Assembly: GCF_028561275.1 (NCBI RefSeq) | Contig: NZ_JAQQTF010000019.1 | Location: 310,001 to 374,000, forward strand | Origin: Aureisphaera galaxeae | Lineage (GTDB): Bacteria; Bacteroidota; Bacteroidia; Flavobacteriales; Flavobacteriaceae | Length of the DNA stretch: 64,000 nt | Direction of reading: 5' to 3' | In this document: positions 7,713 through 15,743 of the stretch, piece by piece | Position numbering within the stretch: position 1 is the stretch's first letter | Layout: the number at the start of each line of letters is the position of its first letter | Notes under the pieces: generated by a model | Databases searched by the model: none | What the model was told of the DNA's origin: nothing | The model's input: the letters and a program-made list of their open reading frames with translations, nothing else | Program-made: the position numbers and the translations under genes

Positions 7713-7936
7713 AGCTGTCCTCGGTGAGGTTTAAGTCGTTGCCTTAAGTCTTCCATGTGTTTGCGCTCCACTACAAGATACGCCCGTGAGAACATATCCG
7801 ATACCTTTTCGGTATCACACAGGGTGTTTTCCAAACCTTCGGCAGCTATAAATTCTCTTAGGTGAATGACATGATGTTCGGCTGTGGGGTGGGCATTGGG
7901 GCCGCGAAACTCCCAGATCATTTTTATGCGTTCCAT
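7700..7936 (-). CDS. small conserved-type hypothetical protein coupled to an SRPBCC gene
   Basis: A 78-residue cytosolic protein I do not recognise. It is rich in His and charged residues (AEHHVIHLREF, MEDLRQRLKPHRG) with no signal or membrane segment. Its ATG overlaps the TAA of the upstream SRPBCC gene by one base, so translation is probably coupled. Its last codons lie in the 8-bp repeat array, which may have changed its C-terminus. Confidence 0.65.
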   Translation of the reverse strand: MERIKMIWEFRGPNAHPTAEHHVIHLREFIAAEGLENTLCDTEKVSDMFSRAYLVVERKHMEDLRQRLKPHRGQLYNE

Positions 7937-8394
7937 TAGGATTCTTCGGTTACCGAAGTGCCTTTTTCGGCGAAGTTTTTAAAATCGGTCAGGTATTTTA
8001 GCGATTGTTTTTTGAAAGCGCCGGGCATGAGGAATCCCATTAGTTTCATACCAAATCCCGCAAATTGAAATTCACTTTCGCTCACCCATCGCGTTTTTCC
8101 TTCTGGCGTTTCGTGAAAGAAGTTCTGCTGTATGTTGTGAACTCCTTTGGTGTCATAATTGGCGTGGAATTCTGAAGGAAAATTATTTTTTGTAATGGTT
8201 TCGGTCAATACCATTTGCCGTTTCCCCATTTTGTATTCCAATTCCATTTTGGCACCTTCTTTGCCAGGAGTACCATCGAGAAGTTTGTAATTTACCAAGC
8301 CACGCTGCCAATGCCTCATATTGTCTGGGTTGTCCAGCTTTTGGATCACTTCTTCACGGGGGAGATCTATGATAATTTCGGTGGTATATTTCAT
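7936..8394 (-). CDS. SRPBCC (START-like) domain protein
   Basis: A 152-residue soluble protein with the Bet v 1/START-like pattern: an opening strand with YTTEIIIDLPREEV, a NMRHWQRGLVNYKLL helix-turn, antiparallel strands (KMELEYKMGKRQMVLTETI) and a long C-terminal helix with SLKYLTDFKNF. This fold binds hydrophobic ligands or modulates enzymes. I use the ATG at 8394 because the domain starts at that residue; the upstream extension is untypical. It is the first gene of a two-gene unit with the small protein downstream. Confidence 0.8.
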   Translation of the reverse strand: MKYTTEIIIDLPREEVIQKLDNPDNMRHWQRGLVNYKLLDGTPGKEGAKMELEYKMGKRQMVLTETITKNNFPSEFHANYDTKGVHNIQQNFFHETPEGKTRWVSESEFQFAGFGMKLMGFLMPGAFKKQSLKYLTDFKNFAEKGTSVTEES

Positions 8395-8490
8395 AACGAA
8401 AACGCTTATTTGGTTCAAAAATACAAGGTACACAAATTTTATGACGAAAAGAATACCATATATGGGTTTGATAACGTTCTGTTAAGGTAC

Positions 8491-8520
8491 TTGTACAACC
8501 CTAGCTTTTTTATATTTTTG
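8491..8520 (+). promoter_or_regulatory. promoter of the peptidyl-prolyl isomerase operon
   Basis: TTG (8491-8493), a 19-nt spacer and TATTTTTG (8513-8520) match the Bacteroidota consensus closely. The start codon of the first gene is 31 nt downstream. Confidence 0.75.
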
Positions 8521-8550
8521 CGTGGCTTCAATTAAAAAAATCGCTACAAA

Positions 8551-10503
8551 ATGAATAAACTACTTTTACTTATTGTTGCTCTATTCTTATCAATTTCTTC
8601 GGGTATAGCGCAAAAGAAGAATGATGTGCTTATGACCATTAACGATAAACCCGTTACTGGCCAGGAATTTAAAAGGGTCTACACGAAAAATCTGGATTTG
8701 GTTCAGGACGAAAAACAACGTACCGTAGAGGGGTACTTGGACTTGTTCGTGGATTACAAATTGAAGGTAGCAGAAGCATTCGAACAGAAGTTGAATGAAA
8801 AACCCTCATACAAAAGGGACTTTTCCAAATACGAGGAGCAGCTTTCCCGTAATTACATATACGAAGATCAGGTAACCGAAGAGCTTATCCGTGAGGCTTA
8901 CGAACGCAGTCAGGAAGAAATAGATGCCTCGCACGTTCTTATCATGTGCAATTTTGACGCCACCCCACAGGATACCTTGATTGCTTACAACAAAATAAAA
9001 GCGATTAGAGCAGAAGCCTTATTGGGAGAGGATATCAACAAATTGGCTGAGTTGAAAGGAGAAGAACCAGGAAGGGAAAAGAGCAAAGGAAAGCTGGGAT
9101 ACCTTTCGGCATTTGCAACTGTATATCCTTTCGAAAGTATGGCCTACAACACACCCGTAGGGCAGGTTTCCGACATAGTGCGCACGCAGTACGGCTATCA
9201 TATCATTAAGGTACACGATCGCAGAAAGCGTCTACCCCAAATTGAAGTGTCGCACATCATGCTATCTTTTAGAAAAGACAATTCGAACAATGCCAAGGAG
9301 AGAATTAATGATATCTATTCCCTTATCGAACAAGGGCAGTCTTTCGAGGAATTGGCCAAACAATACTCCGATGACCAAGCTACGGGAATCAATGGAGGTA
9401 AAATGCGACCTTTCGGTAAAGGAGAGCTAAGAGCCCCTAATTTTGAGAATGCAGCTTACGACTTGGTAAATAGTGGAGATGTTTCCAAACCTATTAAAAC
9501 CAGATTCGGTTGGCACCTTATTAAATTGAATAAGAAAGGGACCGATAAGACCTTCGAAGAAGCCCGAGAAGAGATCGAGATGAAAGTGAAGAATGGGGAT
9601 CGTGCAAAAATGGTAACCAATGCTGTTAAGAATAAACTGAAGGAAAAGCTTAATTATACGATGGACGGAGATCTTTCCTTCTTCGAGACTTTTCTTGGTG
9701 ATGAGGTATTGGATCGTAAGTGGGAATACAAAGCAGTACCTGAGGCAGACAACAAGGTGTTGTTCTCTATGGGAGGTACGCAAGTATCCTATGATGATTT
9801 TGCCAAGTACGTGGGAGAGCGTCAGCGTTTGGCTCGACCATATACCCAGAAATCGACACTTATAAATGCCTATTTCGATGAGTTTGAAACCAAAAGATTG
9901 AAAGAGGTTTTCAGAAAGAAGTTAGAGGAAACCAATGAGGAATACGCATCTATTATAAGTGAATACCGTGACGGATTGCTCATTTTTGAGGTAATGTCTA
10001 AGAACGTTTGGGACAAGGCCAAGGATGATTCGTTGGGACAGAAAGCGTATTTCGATAAAAACGTTGCCCAATACCAATGGAAGGAAAGGGTAGACACCGA
10101 GATTTTTACTACCCATGATGCTTCAAAAGCCAAAAAAATGAAGGAGATGTTGGAGAAAGGAAAAAGTGGAGATGAGATTCGCGAAGCCCTAAAGGAAGAT
10201 GATAAGGTGACGGTAATTGTAACCGATGGTAAGTTCGAATTGGGAGATTCTAAATTACCGAAAGGATTTGTTGCCAATCCTGGTATTTCAGATATCTATG
10301 AGCAAAATGACTCCTTTACCGTTGTGAAAGTAAAAGGAATGGTGCCTGCAGGTCCCAAAGCCTTCGATGAAGTAAAAGGAAAGGTAATAAGCGACTATCA
10401 GACCAGTGTAGAGAGCGAATGGATGGAGTCCCTTCGTAACAAGTACAAGGTAGAATTGAACAAGAAAACCTTGAAGAAGCTTAAAAAGGAATTAGATTCG
10501 TAA
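8551..10503 (+). CDS. periplasmic peptidyl-prolyl isomerase with two parvulin domains (PpiC/SurA-type)
   Basis: A 650-residue exported folding factor. A signal peptide (cleaved near ...GIAQ) is followed by a SurA-like N-terminal helical part, then two parvulin domains: one from about residue 130 (ASHVLIMC to GYHIIKVHDRR) and one from about residue 233 (EVSHIMLSF to RFGWHLIKLNKK). A long C-terminal helical region with a degenerate third module completes it. It should catalyse prolyl isomerisation on outer-membrane and secreted proteins. It is the first gene of a three-gene chaperone operon; the next gene starts immediately after its stop. Confidence 0.9.
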   Translation: MNKLLLLIVALFLSISSGIAQKKNDVLMTINDKPVTGQEFKRVYTKNLDLVQDEKQRTVEGYLDLFVDYKLKVAEAFEQKLNEKPSYKRDFSKYEEQLSRNYIYEDQVTEELIREAYERSQEEIDASHVLIMCNFDATPQDTLIAYNKIKAIRAEALLGEDINKLAELKGEEPGREKSKGKLGYLSAFATVYPFESMAYNTPVGQVSDIVRTQYGYHIIKVHDRRKRLPQIEVSHIMLSFRKDNSNNAKERINDIYSLIEQGQSFEELAKQYSDDQATGINGGKMRPFGKGELRAPNFENAAYDLVNSGDVSKPIKTRFGWHLIKLNKKGTDKTFEEAREEIEMKVKNGDRAKMVTNAVKNKLKEKLNYTMDGDLSFFETFLGDEVLDRKWEYKAVPEADNKVLFSMGGTQVSYDDFAKYVGERQRLARPYTQKSTLINAYFDEFETKRLKEVFRKKLEETNEEYASIISEYRDGLLIFEVMSKNVWDKAKDDSLGQKAYFDKNVAQYQWKERVDTEIFTTHDASKAKKMKEMLEKGKSGDEIREALKEDDKVTVIVTDGKFELGDSKLPKGFVANPGISDIYEQNDSFTVVKVKGMVPAGPKAFDEVKGKVISDYQTSVESEWMESLRNKYKVELNKKTLKKLKKELDS

Positions 10504-11361
10504 ATGCATAGACAGGCAGTCTTTTATGTAGTGCTCATTTTTGTAGTGACCGCCTGTGATTACTTTAAGCAGGAGGACCCTAGGACCCCTATTGCTAGAG
10601 TGAACGATTCTTACCTCTATGAAGAGGATATTGAGGATCTCATTTCAGAAAGCACTTCGTCCGAAGACAGTGCGCTTTTGGTTTCCAGCTACATCAATCG
10701 TTGGGCTACCCAACAATTGCTTATGGATCAGGCGAAGATCAACCTCTCCGATGATGAATTGGCGGAGTACGATCGACTCATAGAGCAGTATAGAAGCGAC
10801 TTGTTTACCGAAGCCTATAAAAGCAATATTGTTTCCCAGCAATTGGACAGTGTCATTTCCGATAGGGAACAGGAAGCGTATTACGAAGCCAATAAGGAGA
10901 ATTTCCGTTTGAACGATGAGCTCGTACAGCTTCGTTATATTCACGTGGCCGAAAATTTTGGCGATCTTGCCGATGTTACTGAAAAACTACAGCAATTTGA
11001 GGCCGAAGATATTGCTTCCTTGAACGAATTGAGCATACAGTTCAAAGCCTATAATTTCAATGATTCCATTTGGGTGAAAAAGGAAGCTGTCTTTAAGGAA
11101 TTGCCCATCGTGATGGAATCGGAAAGCGAATTGTTAAAAAAATCAAATTTTGCGCAGTTGCAAGACTCATTAGGAGTATATTTGGTGAAAATAGAAGATG
11201 TGCTGTACCGCAACGATATAGCCCCACTTTCATTCGTTGCGCCTACAATAAATCAGATCATTTTAAATAAGAGAAAACTAGAACTCATAAAGAATTTAGA
11301 AAAGGATATTACTAAAGATGCAATTAAGGACAAAAAATTCGAGATCTACCCATATTACTAG
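10504..11361 (+). CDS. SurA-N-like lipoprotein without a recognisable parvulin domain
   Basis: A 285-residue protein with a lipobox ending in Cys18 (VVTAC). The following region (IARVNDSYLYEEDIEDLI) resembles the N-terminal chaperone segment of SurA/PpiD proteins, and the C-terminal QLRYIHV and LGVYLVKIEDV echo strands of a parvulin domain, but the catalytic His/Cys pattern is not visible. It is probably a non-catalytic, membrane-tethered holdase that works with its neighbours. It starts directly after the upstream isomerase and overlaps the downstream one by 44 bp, so the three are one operon. Confidence 0.78.
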   Translation: MHRQAVFYVVLIFVVTACDYFKQEDPRTPIARVNDSYLYEEDIEDLISESTSSEDSALLVSSYINRWATQQLLMDQAKINLSDDELAEYDRLIEQYRSDLFTEAYKSNIVSQQLDSVISDREQEAYYEANKENFRLNDELVQLRYIHVAENFGDLADVTEKLQQFEAEDIASLNELSIQFKAYNFNDSIWVKKEAVFKELPIVMESESELLKKSNFAQLQDSLGVYLVKIEDVLYRNDIAPLSFVAPTINQIILNKRKLELIKNLEKDITKDAIKDKKFEIYPYY

Positions 11362-12787
11362 TTGGTTTACCCTACTGTGTATGCTGGCCTTTATAACGGT
11401 TAGTGCTCAGGAAGTAGTTATAGATAGTACCAAAGTGATACAGGATGCAGTTCCCGTAGCGGTGACCAAGGATACGGTAAAACCGTTTAAGCGGTATAAG
11501 GCAGAAGGGGTTTCTGCCGTAGTAGGAGAATATGTGGTGTTGGATAGTGACATTGACAAAAGTTACCTTGAGCTAAGAGAGCAAGGAATTTCTATTGAAG
11601 ATGTAAGCCGCTGCCAGTTATTGGGTAAATTAATGGAGGACAAGCTATATGCGCACCATGCCAAGCAGGATAGTTTGTTTGTAAGTGATATCGAAATTAC
11701 ACAGCGAATCGAGCAGCAGCTTAACTATATCATTGGTGAATTTGGTGGTGATGAAGAGAAAGTAGCTGCCTTCTATAAAAAAGAAAGTATCGAAGAGTTG
11801 CGTAAGGAATTGTTTGCAACCAATAAAACCTTAATGCTTGCTGCCGAAATGCAGCGTAAAGTGGTGGAAGATGTTGAGGTAACTCCAGAAGAGGTACGTC
11901 AGTTCTTTTTCTCCATTCCAGAAGACGAGCGCCCTATTTTTAGTGCAGAGGTAGAAGTGGCCCAGATTGTAATCGAGCCCGAAGTTACAGAAGAAGCCAT
12001 ACAGGAGGTGATCGATAAATTGAACGTATATCGTCGCGATGTAGTTGAAAACGGAATGAGTTTCTCCACCCGAGCTGTGTTATATTCCAAAGATCCAGGA
12101 TCAGCTTCTAAGGGAGGATTGATCAAGGGAATCAAGAAAAATGCACCCTTTGCCAAGGAATTTAAGGATGTCGCTTTTTCCCTATTGAAAGGGGAGGTGA
12201 GCGAACCTTTCGAAACGGAATTCGGATACCACATTCTTATGGTAGATGAAATCCGCGGACAGGAAGTAGATGTACGTCACATTCTGTTGTTCCCAGAAGT
12301 CTCTCAGGAATCGATAGATGATGCCCAGAAGGAGATTGAGGAAATCCGCGCGAAGCTTGCTTCTGGCGAATTGGAATTTGCAGAAGCGGCCCGTGAGTTT
12401 TCCGATGAAAAGGAAACCCGTAACAATGGAGGTCAACTGGTGAATCCACTTACCTTCGATACCCGTTTCGATCTTACCAAAATGGATCCTACCTTAAGTG
12501 CGCAGGTATATAATTTGAAGGAAGGGGAAGTGTCCAAGGTGTTTACCGAAAGAGATAGAACAGGGAAGAGTTCTTTCAAGGTGCTTACGGTGACCAAGAA
12601 ATACGAAGAACATCCTTCCGATTTTAGTAGGGACTATGAAAAGATTAAGGATTTGGCTTTGAAAGAAAAGCAGATTCGTGTGATCGAGAAATGGCAGAAC
12701 AAAAAGATCATGGACACCTACGTGAATGTAAATCGTGACTATACCGAATGTGCTTTCCAAAGCAATTGGTTGAAAAATACTAACTAA
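11318..12787 (+). CDS. SurA-like peptidyl-prolyl isomerase
   Basis: A 489-residue periplasmic chaperone. I keep the ATG at 11318 (44 bp inside the previous gene) because the resulting N-terminus is a normal signal peptide: basic residues, then WFTLLCMLAFITVSAQ. The SurA N-terminal domain follows (AVVGEYVVLDSDIDKSYLEL), then two parvulin domains near residues 205-310 (EVAQIVIEP to FGYHILMVDEIRG) and 315-430 (DVRHILLFPEV to SSFKVLTV). It probably escorts outer-membrane proteins to the assembly machine. A MoxR ATPase gene follows 13 nt later. Confidence 0.9.
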   Translation: MQLRTKNSRSTHITSWFTLLCMLAFITVSAQEVVIDSTKVIQDAVPVAVTKDTVKPFKRYKAEGVSAVVGEYVVLDSDIDKSYLELREQGISIEDVSRCQLLGKLMEDKLYAHHAKQDSLFVSDIEITQRIEQQLNYIIGEFGGDEEKVAAFYKKESIEELRKELFATNKTLMLAAEMQRKVVEDVEVTPEEVRQFFFSIPEDERPIFSAEVEVAQIVIEPEVTEEAIQEVIDKLNVYRRDVVENGMSFSTRAVLYSKDPGSASKGGLIKGIKKNAPFAKEFKDVAFSLLKGEVSEPFETEFGYHILMVDEIRGQEVDVRHILLFPEVSQESIDDAQKEIEEIRAKLASGELEFAEAAREFSDEKETRNNGGQLVNPLTFDTRFDLTKMDPTLSAQVYNLKEGEVSKVFTERDRTGKSSFKVLTVTKKYEEHPSDFSRDYEKIKDLALKEKQIRVIEKWQNKKIMDTYVNVNRDYTECAFQSNWLKNTN

Positions 12788-12800
12788 GCCACCCAAATCT

Positions 12801-13754
12801 ATGTCAGATGTAGCCGCCGTGGAGCAATTGGTCTCCAAGTACAATGCCTTACGTTCAGAAATTAAAAAAGTAATCGTCGGTCAGGACGAAGTGGTAGAGC
12901 AGGTATTGCTCTCCATCTTTTCCGGAGGACACGCCCTACTTATTGGGGTACCCGGACTGGCAAAGACATTGTTGGTAAACACGGTAGCACAGGCATTGGG
13001 GTTGAAATTCAAAAGAATTCAGTTTACCCCAGATTTAATGCCCAGTGACATTTTGGGATCGGAGATCTTGGATCATAATCGCGAATTCAAATTCATTAAG
13101 GGACCTATTTTTGCCAATATCATCTTGGCAGATGAGATTAACCGTACCCCTCCCAAAACGCAGGCGGCACTTTTGGAAGCGATGCAGGAGCGTGCGGTAA
13201 CCGTAGCGGGACATCATTATAAATTGGATCTTCCATACTTCGTATTGGCTACACAAAACCCTATTGAGCAAGAAGGAACCTATCCATTGCCAGAAGCTCA
13301 GTTGGACCGTTTCATGTTCGCCATTAATTTGGACTACCCATCTTTTTCGGAAGAGGTAGAAGTGGTAAAAACCACCACCATGGGAGAAATGGCGACCGTA
13401 AATGCATTGTTTACAGCGGAGGAGATCATCGGTTTCCAAAAACTGATTCGTAAAATCCCTGTGGCTGATAATGTAATTGAGTATGCGGTTACCTTAGTAG
13501 GAAAAACAAGGCCTAAAAGTCAGGCGGCTACCGATACGGTAAAGAACTATGTGGATTGGGGAGCAGGACCAAGGGCATCCCAGAACCTTATTCTCGGAGC
13601 CAAGGCACATGCTGCTTTACATGGAAAATTCTCTCCAGACATTGCAGACGTACAGAAAGTGGCTATTGGTATTCTACGTCACCGTCTTATTAAAAACTAC
13701 AAGGCTGAAGCCGAAGGGCTTTCCATTGAGGAGATTATTACCAGTTTATATTAA
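12801..13754 (+). CDS. MoxR family AAA+ ATPase
   Basis: A 317-residue cytosolic ATPase. Walker A is GVPGLAKT, Walker B and its neighbour are LADEINRTPPKTQAALLEAM, and the sensor 1 region reads LATQNPIEQEGTYPLPEAQLDRF. This is the standard MoxR core and length. MoxR proteins act with VWA-domain proteins to remodel or mature other proteins. The usual partners (DUF58, Bat genes) are not adjacent; the gene instead closes a chaperone operon and is followed by a convergent regulator. Its target is therefore unknown. Confidence 0.93.
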   Translation: MSDVAAVEQLVSKYNALRSEIKKVIVGQDEVVEQVLLSIFSGGHALLIGVPGLAKTLLVNTVAQALGLKFKRIQFTPDLMPSDILGSEILDHNREFKFIKGPIFANIILADEINRTPPKTQAALLEAMQERAVTVAGHHYKLDLPYFVLATQNPIEQEGTYPLPEAQLDRFMFAINLDYPSFSEEVEVVKTTTMGEMATVNALFTAEEIIGFQKLIRKIPVADNVIEYAVTLVGKTRPKSQAATDTVKNYVDWGAGPRASQNLILGAKAHAALHGKFSPDIADVQKVAIGILRHRLIKNYKAEAEGLSIEEIITSLY

Positions 13755-13767
13755 GAAACGAATACTA

Positions 13768-15537
13768 TTATTCTTGTTCGTTCAACTTCTTGATGTAGTA
13801 AGAAGGTAATAATCCTGTACGTTTTCTAAAGTATTTTGTAAAAGAATCGGCACTTTTATATCCCAATTCTTCTGCAATACCTTGAATACTATATGATCTA
13901 AACCGTTTGTCTTCTTTGAGTTTTGCAATGGCATAATCTATTCGTAAATCATTGATATACCCATTAAAGTTTTTCTGATAATGTTCATTAATAACCTTAG
14001 ATAGGTAGGATGTATTTGTATTGATTTTTTTAGCGGTATTGTACGCGCTACAATCTGTATCCAAAAAGAAGTGTTGAGTTTCAAGCCCCGTGAGTGCTTC
14101 CAGAATGGCATTTTTGGTTTCTTCCTTAACCGAAGAGACTTTGGTTGAAGTAGAAATTAGCGTTTCTTCTGGTTTTGAAGGCCGTTCCATTCTATCCATT
14201 AATGCTTCGAATTGTCTTTCCTTTTTCTTTTTCAATATCTGAGACCGTAAGAGAGCCAACAATAACAAGATTAACAATGGGATTCCAATCCGGGAAGTAT
14301 TCCTAAGTAGATTGCTCTTACTGTCATTTTCACTTTGCAACGCGTCCAGTTCCTTCTTAAAATCAGCGATCTCCTTTTCTCGGATGCTTCGAGAGACCGA
14401 ATCCATTATTTTATCCAAATTGCCGTTGGATCTTACGAACCATTCATAATAATAATTGGATTTCTCATGATCCCCAACCATTTTGTGCGATTTTGCCAGA
14501 AACTTTATTTCATCTGCCAGCCAGGAATCTTCTGTTACCTTACTAACGAGTTCAATGTAATCTTCCATTATAACAATTCCGTCTTGGTATTTTTTTTGAC
14601 CATAGAATATATCTGCCTGTACTCTGTAATAAATAAATGGGTACTCCATTCCCTTACTGTAGAATTTTGCACTGTCAATGTGCTTTTGGGCTTTTTCATA
14701 GTCTTTGAGCAATACTGCTGTAAAGGCTTCAGTGCAATAAATTCGTGGAAACAAAAGAGGTTCGTCTATGTATTGCATCATTTTACCGAAACGTCTGCTG
14801 AATTTAACTATTGAATCTATTTCTGAAACCCCATCGAACTCTACTTCTGAATCTGCCTCATAAGTTCTGAGCATATAGATACGACATATGTAGTCTATTA
14901 TTCGTGTTTGTAGCAAGGGAATATCCTTCTCAATTTCTGAGGCGTAATCTATTGTATTGTCCAATCGATATAGGATGCTTTTCAGCTTTTTAATTCCCTC
15001 TTCCTTCTTTTCTGAGAAAGTACTGATATAGGCGATAAGAGTTTCACTAATTATTTCGACCAATTTGTCTTGTTCTTGCTTTGCCAGAAGATAGCTTTCC
15101 TCGAAAGCAGACAAAGACTGAGGCCATGTGCCGGCCACAAAACCATGGTAGGCTTCCAACATTTTTAGTCTGGAACGGTAGGGGTAGACTTTGGCGTGTT
15201 GGGTTACAAATTTTCTGTACTGCTCTATATGGTCTTCGTAAAGGGACAAATCGATAGTCATAATGGGAATCCATGTCTTCATATAAAACCAATCTGCCTG
15301 CATTGAGATATCTTCTTTGTCTTTAATCTCTTCTAATAAGTTTTCCAATTCCTTATTTATGGCAATCGAGTCTTGGGGATATCTATGGCTATAATTAATG
15401 ATAAGTTGATAAAGGCTTTTTCCTGTAAGTGCTTCAAATTTTTTGGTGGTATTAGGAGTATAGGCTTGTTGTGCGTCTGAATGAGTGCTGTATAATAAAA
15501 GAAATAGGGTGAAAAGGAAAATAACTTTCGCGAGCAT
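13768..15537 (-). CDS. membrane-anchored AraC-family regulator with periplasmic TPR-like repeats
   Basis: A 589-residue one-component regulator. A signal segment (LAKVIFLFTLFLLLYS) leads into a long helical repeat region (about residues 30-400, for example YEKAQKHIDSAKFYSKG and YQDGIVIMEDYIE), which reads as TPRs outside the cytoplasm. A transmembrane helix near residue 425 (IGIPLLILLLLALL) is followed by a cytosolic AraC-type HTH at the C-terminus (SIQGIAEELGYKSADSFTKYF). I start at the ATG at 15537, two codons after a TTG. It is divergent from the RHS genes and may regulate them; a TATCTTTG -7 box lies at 15570-15577. Confidence 0.85.
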   Translation of the reverse strand: MLAKVIFLFTLFLLLYSTHSDAQQAYTPNTTKKFEALTGKSLYQLIINYSHRYPQDSIAINKELENLLEEIKDKEDISMQADWFYMKTWIPIMTIDLSLYEDHIEQYRKFVTQHAKVYPYRSRLKMLEAYHGFVAGTWPQSLSAFEESYLLAKQEQDKLVEIISETLIAYISTFSEKKEEGIKKLKSILYRLDNTIDYASEIEKDIPLLQTRIIDYICRIYMLRTYEADSEVEFDGVSEIDSIVKFSRRFGKMMQYIDEPLLFPRIYCTEAFTAVLLKDYEKAQKHIDSAKFYSKGMEYPFIYYRVQADIFYGQKKYQDGIVIMEDYIELVSKVTEDSWLADEIKFLAKSHKMVGDHEKSNYYYEWFVRSNGNLDKIMDSVSRSIREKEIADFKKELDALQSENDSKSNLLRNTSRIGIPLLILLLLALLRSQILKKKKERQFEALMDRMERPSKPEETLISTSTKVSSVKEETKNAILEALTGLETQHFFLDTDCSAYNTAKKINTNTSYLSKVINEHYQKNFNGYINDLRIDYAIAKLKEDKRFRSYSIQGIAEELGYKSADSFTKYFRKRTGLLPSYYIKKLNEQE

Positions 15538-15569
15538 AAGCAAAAATGGGGGTTAAGGCTTGTTAAGGT

Positions 15570-15577
15570 CAAAGATA
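15570..15577 (-). promoter_or_regulatory. -7 box of the AraC/TPR regulator
   Basis: On the minus strand TATCTTTG matches TAnnTTTG, 33 nt before the start codon at 15537. A -33 TTG is not clear. Confidence 0.45.
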
Positions 15578-15743
15578 ATCGTAATAGATAGTAATTGAAA
15601 AGTATGTCCTTTTTATTTTGCCAACACCCCATTTTTATAAAAATAGGGTAGTCTTTGTTGTTGCGGCGACGGAGATGCATTTCCTTTGGTTTCTCAAAAA
15701 AATTCCCTCCATAGTATTAATTCTTAAATCACATTTTTTCAAA

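Noticed and set aside
12801-13754. Complete MoxR-Bat aerotolerance operon
   Set aside because: No DUF58, BatA or other VWA gene follows; the next gene is a convergent regulator.
15618-15743. Longer N-terminus for the first RHS protein
   Set aside because: The ATG at 15744 gives a normal signal peptide; the extension would bury it.
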